39,704 bases of DNA from a virus, in the IMG/VR virus record IMGVR_UViG_3300037258_000491, positions 1 through 39,704 of that record. One strand, 5' to 3'. Of the stretch, positions 7,065 through 15,204 are shown one piece after another. Every line of letters begins with the position of its first letter. Within the stretch, counting starts at the first letter, position 1. Position numbers and translations under genes: made by a program. Under the pieces are notes generated by a model. The model did no database searches and was not told the DNA's origin. It saw only the letters and a list, made by a program, of their open reading frames with translations.

Positions 7065-7621
7065 AATTCAGCGCCATAGCAGCTGCAGGTCGGGCAGTGC
7101 GGAGTATCTTCCGCTCGCTGGGCGACTACCGGCGTACCGATGACAAACCCTGGTGTGTCGAGCGCGGCCTGACGCTGGAACCACGCTTCTCGTTCAAGTC
7201 GTTCTGTCCGGTCTTTCGGGCGCTCTGCTAGCTCTGGCGCACGCCGCTGGGCCGGGTAATCTTTACCGTCAGCACCGGTGATCCGGTCAGCTGTCCCGTC
7301 ATGGGACACCAGGTCCCGCGCCACCGTGTTCTTGGAGACGTGCAGCTCACTGCCGATGGAGCGCAGGCTGTAGCCCTCGTCCCGCAGGGCCAGTACGATC
7401 GACGCCCGGATCTGCGGTGACACCTGCTCGGGCGATGCGATGTCCCGGTACCACGCGACCGGGCTAGAGTAATTCAGCGTCTCCCAGTCCCGGGCTTGCA
7501 GCGCCTCAAGAACTAGGACGTGATGATCCTGAATATTGTCTTGAATCTGGGTGATCCGCTGTCGAGCTGCCGCCTGCGCCGGGTCGATGTGCACGATCTC
7601 GGCTAGCTGAACTTCAGTCAT
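7061..7621 (-). CDS. Helix-turn-helix regulator
   Basis: The protein has 186 residues. A helix-turn-helix lies at about residues 74-100 (ALRDEGYSLRSIGSELHVSK, then NTVARDL). It is followed by DRITGADGKDYPAQRR, a segment that often follows such domains in actinobacterial phage and plasmid regulators. The C-terminus ends with CPTCSC, a possible metal site. It probably binds DNA to control the divergent promoters or replication. Its ATG overlaps the stop of the RHH gene, so the two regulators are made from one message. Confidence 0.8.
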   Translation of the reverse strand: MTEVQLAEIVHIDPAQAAARQRITQIQDNIQDHHVLVLEALQARDWETLNYSSPVAWYRDIASPEQVSPQIRASIVLALRDEGYSLRSIGSELHVSKNTVARDLVSHDGTADRITGADGKDYPAQRRAPELAERPKDRTERLEREAWFQRQAALDTPGFVIGTPVVAQRAEDTPHCPTCSCYGAEL

Positions 7622-7776
7622 GCCGTTTCACCTTCCTTCTTTTTGTCGAGGGCTCGCTCGATCAGCCAGCGAATGAAGTTAGAGAGCGTGCGCCCATGCT
7701 CACTCGCTTCAGCTCGGGCGCGCTCCTTCAGGTCTCCGGGTATCCGGATGACTAGGTCCGCGTCGTTCTCCTTCAT
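7618..7776 (-). CDS. Ribbon-helix-helix (Arc/CopG-like) regulator
   Basis: The protein has 52 residues. The strand DLVIRIPGDL (residues 7-16) is followed by a helix-turn-helix pair (KERARAEASEHG, then RTLSNFIRWLIERALDKKK). This is the Arc/CopG ribbon-helix-helix layout, which binds DNA as dimers through the paired strands. It is the first gene of the early operon. The ATG at 7776 has no SD, and the -10 box ends exactly six bases upstream, so the message is probably leaderless. It likely binds inverted repeats in the adjacent promoter region and may repress its own or the opposing promoter. Confidence 0.85.
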   Translation of the reverse strand: MKENDADLVIRIPGDLKERARAEASEHGRTLSNFIRWLIERALDKKKEGETA

Positions 7777-7780
7777 ACCT

Positions 7781-7852
7781 GTAGTCTACACGTTGCTGCT
7801 GCGATGTCAAGACAAAATAGTAGATACTTTGACTTGACGTCGCCTAGACATC
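7781..7852. promoter_or_regulatory. Candidate operators between the divergent promoters
   Basis: A perfect palindrome GTAG-T-CTAC (7781-7789) covers the minus-strand -10 box. An inverted repeat has arms GATGTC (7803-7808, over the minus -35 box) and GACATC (7847-7852, in the spacer of the plus promoter). Short paired sites of this kind suit an RHH or HTH repressor. No binding data can be inferred. Confidence 0.4.
7783..7810 (-). promoter_or_regulatory. Leaderless promoter of the early operon
   Basis: On the minus strand, a perfect -35 box TTGACA (7805-7810) and a -10 box TAGACT (7783-7788) are 16 bases apart. The expected start of transcription is the A of the ATG at 7776. There is no space for a ribosome-binding site. 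Confidence 0.7.
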
Positions 7853-7862
7853 CGCGTATAGT
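7834..7862 (+). promoter_or_regulatory. Strong sigma70-like promoter of the plus-strand genes
   Basis: TTGACG (7834-7839) and TATAGT (7857-7862) are separated by 17 bases, five of six matches in each box. The start of transcription should lie near 7869, leaving a leader of about 74 bases before the first gene. It faces away from the early-operon promoter, with 23 bases between the two -35 boxes. Confidence 0.75.
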
Positions 7863-7942
7863 TTGAGTTGTAGGGGAAACAGCGGCCGGACCCGAAGATC
7901 GGGGATGGAGCCTCGGACTCCACAAGCAAAAGGAAAACCGAG

Positions 7943-8140
7943 ATGAGTACCGCTACCTTGCCAACCCTGGCCGATCAGATCCACGAGCTGCGCAACCGGG
8001 TAGACCAGTGCGAAGACTCCGCGGTCAGCCTCGCCTATTCCGCGGGAGCAGGACCTCAAACGGCCCTCGTCTTCGCAGTACTAGCCCTCCGCGCCGAGAT
8101 GCGCGCCGAGCAGCTGGAGCGGATCGCATGGAGCGGCTAG
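7943..8140 (+). CDS. Small helical hypothetical protein
   Basis: The protein has 65 residues and is the first gene after the strong plus promoter, with AAAGGAA upstream of its ATG. It is predicted as two helices: a charged coiled-coil-like one (LADQIHELRNRVDQCEDS) and an Ala/Leu-rich one (TALVFAVLALRAEMRAEQLE). The family is not recognised. The next gene starts inside its last codons. Confidence 0.65.
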   Translation: MSTATLPTLADQIHELRNRVDQCEDSAVSLAYSAGAGPQTALVFAVLALRAEMRAEQLERIAWSG

Positions 8141-8238
8141 AAGAAGCTGTCGAGTGGCCGGACGAATTCGGTCGCGAGGCGCACTACATCATGATCGACG
8201 AAGACGGCCGGGAATTCACCGAGGAGACTGGAAAATGA
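8128..8238 (+). CDS. Short acidic peptide
   Basis: The peptide has 36 residues from the ATG at 8128, overlapping the previous gene by 13 bases and the next by four. It is strongly acidic (EWPDEF, IDEDGREFTEETG). Its reality is supported by the overlapping stop-start chain of this operon. No function is known. Confidence 0.5.
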   Translation: MERLEEAVEWPDEFGREAHYIMIDEDGREFTEETGK

Positions 8239-8330
8239 TCAACGACCTGCTCATCGGAGCCGTTTTCGGAGCATTCCTCGTCATCGCGTGCTTCATGCTC
8301 GGCACGCTCGCAGTGAAGTTTCACCGTTAA
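8235..8330 (+). CDS. 31-residue membrane peptide
   Basis: The ATG overlaps the preceding stop as ATGA. Residues 5-26 form one hydrophobic helix (LLIGAVFGAFLVIACFMLGT) ending in a basic tail (KFHR). It could be a small membrane effector, a holin partner or an exclusion peptide. No family is recognised. Confidence 0.6.
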   Translation: MINDLLIGAVFGAFLVIACFMLGTLAVKFHR

Positions 8331-8332
8331 CT

Positions 8333-8373
8333 AAAAAAAGTGGGTGGTCTCAGCCTGCCAGCTGGGGCCACCC
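8333..8373 (-). terminator. Intrinsic terminator, minus strand
   Basis: The arms GGGTGGTCTCAGC (8342-8354) and GCTGGGGCCACCC (8361-8373) form a 13-bp stem with two G-U pairs and a six-base loop. On the minus strand the stem is followed by a run of seven Ts (plus-strand A7 at 8333-8339). This is the classic form of a rho-independent terminator. It would stop late transcripts that run leftward past 9222, just before they reach the early promoters. Confidence 0.8.
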
Positions 8374-8389
8374 GGAATCTCACGGAGAG

Positions 8390-8653
8390 ATGATTCAAGT
8401 GTACCGCAAGAACCTTTACGCACCCGGAAACTGCGTCTTCTGCGCCGACCAGTTCCAGGAGGTCAGAGCAGTAACGGTGATCTGGGGTATCCGGCCAGCC
8501 TACCCGCAGGCTGCTAAGTGGAGCTACAGCGTGTGCGAGATGCACCGCTGGCCGCAGCCCGCCGCGTCGATGGACCCCGCAGCAGTCGGCGCTCTCGAAG
8601 CCCTCGATGAGTGCAAGCGCAAGATCAACAAGCAGTGGGCAAACCAGTCTTAA
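8390..8653 (+). CDS. Small Cys-pair hypothetical protein
   Basis: The protein has 87 residues from the ATG at 8390, which has GGAGA just upstream. The open frame extends further upstream, but that part crosses the terminator hairpin. It contains CVFCADQF and later VCEMHRW, a CxxC...CxxH set that could bind zinc. The family is not recognised. Confidence 0.65.
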   Translation: MIQVYRKNLYAPGNCVFCADQFQEVRAVTVIWGIRPAYPQAAKWSYSVCEMHRWPQPAASMDPAAVGALEALDECKRKINKQWANQS

Positions 8654-8696
8654 AAGTAAGTGTAGTATCTCTTAGTATCACTAGAAAGGCCTGATC

Positions 8697-8840
8697 ATGG
8701 GACTCATTCGTAAGGCAATGTCGCTGTCAACGCTAGGCGGCATCAAGTACACCAGCAAGCGCGAAGCACAAACTAAAGCTGCGCTAGCGCAAGCTAAGTT
8801 GCTCAAAGCTGAGCGTAAGGCTCTGAAGAGGGGGCGTTAA
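8697..8840 (+). CDS. Small basic hypothetical protein
   Basis: The protein has 47 residues from the ATG at 8697, with AAAGG seven bases upstream. It is highly basic, and its second half is a Lys/Ala helix (REAQTKAALAQAKLLKAERK). It ends by sharing one base with the ATG of the next gene (TAATG). It could bind nucleic acid; no family is recognised. A TAGTATC direct repeat lies in the gap before it. Confidence 0.6.
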   Translation: MGLIRKAMSLSTLGGIKYTSKREAQTKAALAQAKLLKAERKALKRGR

Positions 8841-9229
8841 TGCGCAAAATGCTGGTCTCTGTCGCAGCAGCCGTCGCGACCGGTGTACTCTGTGCACCTG
8901 TAGCGCACGCGACCCCTGTCTATAAATGCACAATGACGTACGTGCACACCCGTTCTCCTGTCTCTAACCGGTCATCAACGCCGGGAAAGCCAATAACCGA
9001 AGAGCAACTGAACTGCACGCCCGACTTCACTGGGAAAATCGTCATCAGGATTTCCGGTGGTAGAGAGAAGACAGTCACCGGAGGGTGGGCGATGGGACCA
9101 ATCAGCGGGAAGGTGCCTTCTACTACGTCGGGAACACTCCCCGCTGGGATCAAGGGAAGTCCGTCCGTGGGCGTTGAGGTACCCGGAACGCTCCCGTACA
9201 GCTACCTGCCGAAGATCACCGTCAGTTAG
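8840..9229 (+). CDS. Secreted protein with signal peptide
   Basis: The protein has 129 residues. The N-terminus is a typical Sec signal: MRK, a hydrophobic core (about 5-20) and a probable cleavage after AHA (residue 24). The mature part has two Cys (CTMTYV, LNCTP) that could form a disulfide and is strand-rich with many Ser, Thr, Gly and Pro. It is probably exported and may act at the cell surface, for example in superinfection exclusion. That role is inference. It is the last plus-strand gene and overlaps the end of the convergent late operon by eight bases. Confidence 0.75.
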   Translation: MRKMLVSVAAAVATGVLCAPVAHATPVYKCTMTYVHTRSPVSNRSSTPGKPITEEQLNCTPDFTGKIVIRISGGREKTVTGGWAMGPISGKVPSTTSGTLPAGIKGSPSVGVEVPGTLPYSYLPKITVS

Positions 9230-9581
9230 GGCAGCCCAGGTCCGGCTTCAGCTGGGAAAGTGTTACCGCGAGTTGCTGTTCGTAGGCCCGGCTGGGGTTA
9301 GTACTGGCCGGGCCTACCGGCGGCTTTAGCGCAGACAACCTGTCGAGGGTAGAGCACAGCTTCTGCTCCAGTATCCTCCCGCTGGCTTGCTGCGCGGCCT
9401 GCTGAACGGCGAACTTGGCTTGCGCGGAGTTGCTCAGCTCGAACGTTGCCAGCAGGTTGCCCGCACCAACGAGCAGCACTAGTAGCAGCAGCCCGGCGAT
9501 ACCCCATTTAGCTCCGCGGGAGATGTCCTGACCGAGCGGGACCTTACTTTCTGGTATCAGTCGCTTCTCCGGCGTCGTCAT
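9222..9581 (-). CDS. Single-pass membrane protein, possible lysis accessory
   Basis: The protein has 119 residues. A hydrophobic helix lies at about 26-47 (GIAGLLLLVLLVGAGNLLAT). It is followed by an Ala/Gln-rich helix and a C-terminal domain with two Cys (KLCS, LGCPN). Its position after the minor tail genes is where actinobacterial phages often keep holins and other lysis proteins, so a lysis role is possible. It is the last late gene and ends inside the convergent secreted-protein gene. Confidence 0.6.
   Translation of the reverse strand: MTTPEKRLIPESKVPLGQDISRGAKWGIAGLLLLVLLVGAGNLLATFELSNSAQAKFAVQQAAQQASGRILEQKLCSTLDRLSALKPPVGPASTNPSRAYEQQLAVTLSQLKPDLGCPN
9282..9317. other. Perfect 11-bp hairpin inside a coding region
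   Basis: The arms GTAGGCCCGGC (9282-9292) and GCCGGGCCTAC (9307-9317) pair perfectly around a 14-base loop within the last late gene. No T tract follows directly. It lies about 50 bases past the stop of the plus-strand operon and could slow plus-strand read-through. Confidence 0.5.
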
Positions 9582-9925
9582 GACGCACCCCCGGACAAGT
9601 TCTCCACCTGGCGGGCAACTGAGTCAACGCGGGCCTGCAAGTCGGTGACTGCGCCCTGCGTCTGGTTCACCACGTCCTTCACCGACTTTCCGCTGTCCAG
9701 CGTTACCTCGCTGAGGATCTTGTTCGTTACATCCTCAACACTGCCCAGCCGTTCCATCAGCCCCGGGTACCCTGGATGGCCGTGTGCCGGCTTGCGCCCG
9801 TTCCAGTCATCGATCAGCTCTGACGTACGGCGCAGGATTCGCCAGGCCCACCGGCCAACCCAGGCGAGGAGCGCGATGAGCGTTGTCGACAGCGCAATCG
9901 CAGCGATCACCCACCCGGGGTCCAT
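9578..9925 (-). CDS. Membrane-anchored coiled-coil protein
   Basis: The protein has 115 residues. One membrane helix lies at about 5-24 (WVIAAIALSTTLIALLAWVG), followed by a basic turn (RRT). A long coiled-coil region at about 60-112 has heptads with VEDV, VKDVV, VTDLQARVDSVARQVE. It resembles small membrane proteins found near the lysis genes of actinobacterial phages. A holin or spanin-like role is possible but unproven. It overlaps the next gene by four bases. Confidence 0.6.
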   Translation of the reverse strand: MDPGWVIAAIALSTTLIALLAWVGRWAWRILRRTSELIDDWNGRKPAHGHPGYPGLMERLGSVEDVTNKILSEVTLDSGKSVKDVVNQTQGAVTDLQARVDSVARQVENLSGGAS

Positions 9926-9960
9926 GGCGCCTCCTGTTATTCAGTATGCATTATTAAAGC

Positions 9961-10485
9961 TCACTGCAGTTCGTACATTCTGCCCCAGGAACTAGCAGCA
10001 ACCACTGTCCCGGTAGCGCTCGATGTTGACTGCGCCCAGGCGAAGTTCACCGTGCCGCCGGATGCAGCAGTAAACACCGCGCTTTCCCGCAGGTTCTCGT
10101 ACGCGGTGACTACGTTAGTTGCGCAGCCGTAGGTTGTTATCGTGCTGAACACGACCGCGGCCATATTGAGCGCGATATTGTTAGCGGTTGCGTTGCTGGC
10201 CGAACTGCCCGGTCCCATCACGCTGCGGTACCCCGACGTACCGGCGGGCATGATCCAGGTGGTGGACAGCCCAGCCGCCGAAACTCCGGCGTACAGCACG
10301 TTGAACTCGACGAGGTACAGCCCGCCTGCAGTCACCGGGAACGCCAGGTACGGGTCCGCCGCCTGGATGGTAGTAGACGCCCGGGTTGTACTGGCAGGCG
10401 AGACGACGAACTGCGGGATCATGTCCTGCAGCAGGCCCGCGGTCAGCCGCTCACCGGCGTACAGGGTCGGGAACTGGTAAGGCAT
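9961..10485 (-). CDS. Minor tail or fibre-associated protein
   Basis: The protein has 174 residues. It begins MPYQFPTLYAGERLTAGLLQ, a start I recognise from small minor tail proteins of Streptomyces phages. The rest is a strand-rich Ser/Thr/Ala domain with no Cys cluster. It probably contributes to the tail tip or fibre. Its ATG lies 43 bases inside the end of the large minor tail gene in another frame. Confidence 0.6.
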   Translation of the reverse strand: MPYQFPTLYAGERLTAGLLQDMIPQFVVSPASTTRASTTIQAADPYLAFPVTAGGLYLVEFNVLYAGVSAAGLSTTWIMPAGTSGYRSVMGPGSSASNATANNIALNMAAVVFSTITTYGCATNVVTAYENLRESAVFTAASGGTVNFAWAQSTSSATGTVVAASSWGRMYELQ

Positions 10486-13400
10486 AACATCCCCAAAATA
10501 GTCGGGTAGAAGAGGGTCACCGCGGCGCCGGCCGCCTGCGCCTTGACGATGCCGTTCACCGAGCGGACCACGGTAAATACCTGCGGTGAAGTGGTCCCGG
10601 TAACCTTCGTCACCGTCATCCGCTCGCCTGCTACCAGGACGTCAAAGGGCGGGTCGCTCGTCCGGGTTGTCCACAACGGGTAGTTCATCCCGGTGGCCGC
10701 CACCGACAACGACGTCGCGGATGAACCGACCGCGACCGCGACCGATGAGCCGTCGGTATCCAGCTGGTTGAACAGCGGGTCGCCGATGATCGCGGTGAAG
10801 TACGGTACCGCCGGAACGCAGTTCCACTCAACCGTCCAGGTCCACGGGCCGAGTGTTTCCGTCCAGCCGACGAGCAGCTGCTGGATCTGCTCCGGCGGCA
10901 TCCAGGCGGGCGGGTTCGCGATGGTCAGCAGGTCACCGACATCGCCGCCCTGCACCGAGCCGAACACCCCGGTCACCGCACTGCGCGCCAAGTTGACGGA
11001 GATACTCGGGAACCGCTGCTGGTCAACCGTGCCGATAGACAGCAGCCAGCCTGCCGCACTTTGCAGCTGGGCATCGGTGAATAGCGACTCCGAGTAGCTT
11101 TTCAGGTACCTGTTGATTCCGGCCGGTGGTGGTGAGATAGACAGCGGGCCGGTTAGCTGGGTGATCTCGTAAGAGGAACCACCCACCCGCTGGACGGTGA
11201 CGTCGTTGGCGATCAACTGATCATCATCGGTGGGCGACAGTGGTTCAACCAGCTGACCGCGTGCGTAATCGAGCGCGACCGCTGCTGCCTGGTTGCTCAT
11301 CGACACCCGGGTCCGGTAACCGAGGCCGAACTGGCTGCGCGGCTCAAACAGCTGCCCGCGGTCCGCGTCTTCGCAGGTCTGCAGCAGGTTCATTAGCGAG
11401 TCGGCTTGCTGCGCGCCCATCAGCACGGTTTGCGTCGGATCACCGACGACCAGCGCCGCGACGCCGTTAGCCGCGCACAGCCGGGTGAACCGGACCGCTG
11501 CTGTTTCCCCTGCGTAACCACTCGCCGCCGCCGCCACCGTGGCGAGCAAAGTCTCGGTGTACTGCACGGTGATCTGGCCGATGGACGTGTCCATCAGTGT
11601 GCCGCCCGGGTTGATGATCACCCCGGTCACGCTAGACACTGACCCGGCCACCGAGCCGGAGAAAACGGTAGCGATCGAGCTGACGCCCAGGGTGGACGCG
11701 CCGATCTCCCAGGTGATAGTAGAGCCGTTCTGCAGCAGTTCCGCGGTGATCAGCACCGGCTCGCCGTTCAGCCCGAAGGCAAGGGCACCAGAGTCGAAAA
11801 CGACCGCCCCGCCCGCGAAGCCGCGGATCTCCAGGCCGCCGCCCGCGATGTAGATGACGTCCACCTCGGTGATAGACCCGGTGGTGAACATGCTGGCGAT
11901 CACTGCGCCCGCGGTATCCCCGGCCAGCGGGACCTGCATCAGGAAGCGCAGTACGTTCGCCGCCGCGGTGACTCCGCCTCCCCCGCCACTGACCGTGGTC
12001 GATGTCCAGGACAGCACAACCTGGCCTTTACCACCCGCGCCACCGTTGCCGTTAGTGACCTGGTTGGTAACCGGGTTGGTGTACTGACCGCCTCCGCCAC
12101 CTCCTCCGCCAGGAGTTGACCCGGCTGACCCGTTATATGACCCGGTACCCGAACCGCCGTTACCGCCTGCTCCGGCGCCAGACGGCGGTGTGGTGTTCAT
12201 CCCCCCCGTTGCCCCGTTGCCCGCCGCGCCGTCTGTTCCGCTTGCCGCTAGTCCGCCGGAGCTGCCACCCGCGCCACCACCGGAAGCCGTGGCCGGGACT
12301 GAGTTCGTCCAGTACAGTTCAACCCGGCCGTCCGCGCCGTTACCGCCGTGCCCGGTGCTCGCCCCACCGGAAGCCGCCCCGCCACCACCGGGACCAGCCC
12401 CGTTACCACCCGCAACACCGGGATCGCCGCCGCTGCCACCCGCGCCACCGCTGACATCGGAACCGCCAGCCGCACCGCCAGCCCCGCCACTACGCCCGGG
12501 TGGTGACCCGCCACTGCCACCGCCGGATGCCCCGCCTGCGCCACCTCCGCCGGTGACTGAGCTACCTGTTGCCCCGGTACCGCCGAAGTACGCCGCCTGG
12601 GCGTCACTGCTCGCCCCGCCGCCACTGCCTCCACCACCACCGGACTCGCCGCCGAAGCCGCCGTGGATGGTAAGCGTTGCACTGTCCCCGGCGAAACCAG
12701 AGGCGCTGCCGTTTCCGCCGTTGAACCCGGGCTGCCCGCCAGTGCCGCCAGTACCCGCGGTCACGCTGTAACTGTTACCGGGCGTAACACTGACACCGAG
12801 GGTACCGAAGTTACCACCCCCGCCACCGCCTCCGGCGTGCTGCGACCCGCCGCCGATACCACCGCCACCACCTCCGCCCGAGCCCCAGGCGTGCGCGACG
12901 ACCTGTCCGACGAGCGTATCGGGGGCGTCCCAGTCGGTGTTCTGCGTGGAGTCGGCGACGGTCAGCGACCCGTTGGTACCGACTGACCCAGCGGCGCCGC
13001 TGCTGCTATCTCCGCCACCGCCACCATCGAAGCTGAATCCGCTGCTGCTGGTACTGCCGCTGCCGTCATTGGCAACGCTGCCGCCGCTAGTCCCGCCCGC
13101 CCCGCCGTCACTCGGGGTACCGCCGGCGCCGCCGTTCGCAGTGACCGTGAACAAGTTGGCCGCGAAGGAACTCAGTGCCCCCGGGTTACCAGAAGTACCC
13201 GAGCCACCGGAGCCGCCCGCACCGACTGCCCACGCGTACGGTGAGCCGGCAGTGACCGCCAGGGTGTCTCCGGCGAACTCACCGCCACCACCACCGCAGC
13301 CGCCGGCTGCTGCCCCGCTGCCCCCGCCACCCCATGCTTCAGCAGTGACTGCCCCTACCCCGGCCGGCGCGGTCCAGTGCCCGGTTCCGGAGCTAAACAC

Positions 13401-15194
13401 CGCGGTGCTGGTCGACGATGCCAGCGAAGCCGAGCCGAGGGTGCCGAACCAGGTAGACCCGGCCAGCACCGGTAGCGCTAGTGACCCGCCGAACGCGGAA
13501 TCTGAACTTAGCTGCGGTGCGCCGGAAAGCTGGATCGGCGCGATTCCGGCCACCGCGGACGCCAGGGTAATCGCACCGTCCTGGTCATCGCACGGCCAGT
13601 AGGCGACTGGGGCGGCGCTGCCGGACAGCGTCTGGTAGTACTGGTTCAGCGCTGCCCCCAGCGACGCCGTTCCGGCCTGAGTGAGCCGCCGGGTGATACC
13701 CGCGACCGCGATCTGCACGTACACGTCGTTGCCGGTCGAGTCCCAGGACGGCGGCCAGGCGGGTACCTCACCCCAGAACCGGTAAGCCAGCGCGGCTTGT
13801 GTCGGGTCGGTCGGCGCGGAGATCCGCAGCTGGGTGTTGCGGCCCAGCGAGCCGTAATAGGGACCCGCTGGGTTACGCGGGCTGAACTGGCCGCTGCGGT
13901 TGTTAAGCGTTAGCGTCATCTGCGACGGCTGGATGGTGGACGCCTCGTTCTGCCGCCCGCGGGTGATCGAGATGAGGTCGCGCTGGTAGCACTGGCTGGT
14001 GATGTCGGTCCAGGCCCCGTTAACGAACAGCTCAACTAGCAGGGTCAGCGGCTCCTGCGGAAAGATCTCCAGCAGCTGGATAACCGCGGCACTGCTAGTT
14101 GCCAGCGGGCCGAGCGCAACCGATCCGGTCATTGACGTGCCGTTAACCGCCATGCCGGCCCCGGCGGCGGCCAGCGGGCCGAGTGCAACTGAGCCGGTCG
14201 CGTTAAAGGTCGCCGGGGTAGTCACGGAGGCGAGGGCGCTGATCGCCAGCGGGCCGAGTGCGACCGAGCCGGAAACGCCGGTAGTAGCCGTCGCGTTGAC
14301 ATTGGCAATGTAGGTGGTGCCGGTTGCCTCCGCGTCATCCAGGCCCGTGTAGACCTGGTAGTACATGCTAGACGCGTCGAGCGTGTAAGGACTCGACCAC
14401 CGGTTCGTCCAGGTGACGCCGTCTGGCGCGGTATCAAAGTAGATAGTGCCGGCGGCTTCCCGGATACGCCACCAGGCGTGACTCGTCGCGTTGTAGGTAA
14501 TGCTGGAACTGGTGGTCTGTACGCCATTTTGGTACACCACGGAGTACAGGTCTGGTGTCGCGTAGGCAATGGTGAAGTTGTTGCCGGTATCAGAGACTAG
14601 CTGGAGACCGGTTTCAGCGGCAGTACCGATATACGGGGTGACTTGCGCGAAGGCGGCAGTACCACGGCAGTCGTAGTACCCCGCGGACACCAGACCAGAG
14701 CTGTAGCTGCTGTCACACTGAATAGCGCACCGGTTACCGGAAACGGCGAGTGTGCCGTACGAGTTAGCCCAGGTAGTCGACAGGTCGTTGATGACGAAAG
14801 TATCGACCAGGGTAGCCACGTCTACGCCGGGCGTGATCACCGGCAGCAGCACCAGCGTAAGCCCGGCCCCGTGCGAGAAGGCAGTCGTCCAGGAACCGCC
14901 CCCGGTGACGATCCCCTCGTTCAGCCGCCCGGCCCCGGTCGCAATCGTTGTGTCAATCGCGGTATGCGCAACTGAGCTGGTAGCCCCGTCGTTGACTGAG
15001 TTAGCGAAGTTGTTGTCGGCCAGGCTGGTCCAGGTGTTAGTGCCAGCGGGGGCCTCGGTGCACGCGGCGAACAGCGCCAGGCTCCCCGCGACCGCGGTCA
15101 CTGTGGGGGCGGTGATCGATGAAACTGACGGAGCTACCGCCGGGACAGGCGCGATGAACGGCTGCTTCGGGAACCCCCGGTTAAAGATCGCCAC
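10443..15194 (-). CDS. Large minor tail protein with glycine-rich domain
   Basis: The protein has 1,583 residues. Residues about 125-300 form a beta-sandwich-like module also found twice in the GH16-like gene. It is followed by three copies of a TGSVALGPLA linker (about 300-365). Residues about 375-530 match the conserved core of actinobacterial minor tail proteins (ITRGRQNEASTIQPSQMTLT, GPYYGSLGRNT). Residues about 608-1065 are an extreme Gly-rich domain, as in phage adhesins with polyglycine helices. The rest returns to the tail core and includes VVRSVNGIVKAQAAGAAV near the end. It probably forms the tail tip and host-contact adhesin. The C-terminal 14 codons overlap the next gene in another frame. 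Confidence 0.8.
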   Translation of the reverse strand: MAIFNRGFPKQPFIAPVPAVAPSVSSITAPTVTAVAGSLALFAACTEAPAGTNTWTSLADNNFANSVNDGATSSVAHTAIDTTIATGAGRLNEGIVTGGGSWTTAFSHGAGLTLVLLPVITPGVDVATLVDTFVINDLSTTWANSYGTLAVSGNRCAIQCDSSYSSGLVSAGYYDCRGTAAFAQVTPYIGTAAETGLQLVSDTGNNFTIAYATPDLYSVVYQNGVQTTSSSITYNATSHAWWRIREAAGTIYFDTAPDGVTWTNRWSSPYTLDASSMYYQVYTGLDDAEATGTTYIANVNATATTGVSGSVALGPLAISALASVTTPATFNATGSVALGPLAAAGAGMAVNGTSMTGSVALGPLATSSAAVIQLLEIFPQEPLTLLVELFVNGAWTDITSQCYQRDLISITRGRQNEASTIQPSQMTLTLNNRSGQFSPRNPAGPYYGSLGRNTQLRISAPTDPTQAALAYRFWGEVPAWPPSWDSTGNDVYVQIAVAGITRRLTQAGTASLGAALNQYYQTLSGSAAPVAYWPCDDQDGAITLASAVAGIAPIQLSGAPQLSSDSAFGGSLALPVLAGSTWFGTLGSASLASSTSTAVFSSGTGHWTAPAGVGAVTAEAWGGGGSGAAAGGCGGGGGEFAGDTLAVTAGSPYAWAVGAGGSGGSGTSGNPGALSSFAANLFTVTANGGAGGTPSDGGAGGTSGGSVANDGSGSTSSSGFSFDGGGGGDSSSGAAGSVGTNGSLTVADSTQNTDWDAPDTLVGQVVAHAWGSGGGGGGGIGGGSQHAGGGGGGGNFGTLGVSVTPGNSYSVTAGTGGTGGQPGFNGGNGSASGFAGDSATLTIHGGFGGESGGGGGSGGGASSDAQAAYFGGTGATGSSVTGGGGAGGASGGGSGGSPPGRSGGAGGAAGGSDVSGGAGGSGGDPGVAGGNGAGPGGGGAASGGASTGHGGNGADGRVELYWTNSVPATASGGGAGGSSGGLAASGTDGAAGNGATGGMNTTPPSGAGAGGNGGSGTGSYNGSAGSTPGGGGGGGGQYTNPVTNQVTNGNGGAGGKGQVVLSWTSTTVSGGGGGVTAAANVLRFLMQVPLAGDTAGAVIASMFTTGSITEVDVIYIAGGGLEIRGFAGGAVVFDSGALAFGLNGEPVLITAELLQNGSTITWEIGASTLGVSSIATVFSGSVAGSVSSVTGVIINPGGTLMDTSIGQITVQYTETLLATVAAAASGYAGETAAVRFTRLCAANGVAALVVGDPTQTVLMGAQQADSLMNLLQTCEDADRGQLFEPRSQFGLGYRTRVSMSNQAAAVALDYARGQLVEPLSPTDDDQLIANDVTVQRVGGSSYEITQLTGPLSISPPPAGINRYLKSYSESLFTDAQLQSAAGWLLSIGTVDQQRFPSISVNLARSAVTGVFGSVQGGDVGDLLTIANPPAWMPPEQIQQLLVGWTETLGPWTWTVEWNCVPAVPYFTAIIGDPLFNQLDTDGSSVAVAVGSSATSLSVAATGMNYPLWTTRTSDPPFDVLVAGERMTVTKVTGTTSPQVFTVVRSVNGIVKAQAAGAAVTLFYPTILGMLCLTSSRPCTPVSG

Positions 15195-15204
15195 CGCTAA
15201 CTCC

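Noticed and set aside
12190-12771. 193-residue proline-rich reading frame on the plus strand
   Set aside because: It is the complement of the Gly-rich domain of the minor tail gene; GGN codons read as NCC on the other strand, producing an artificial Pro-rich frame.
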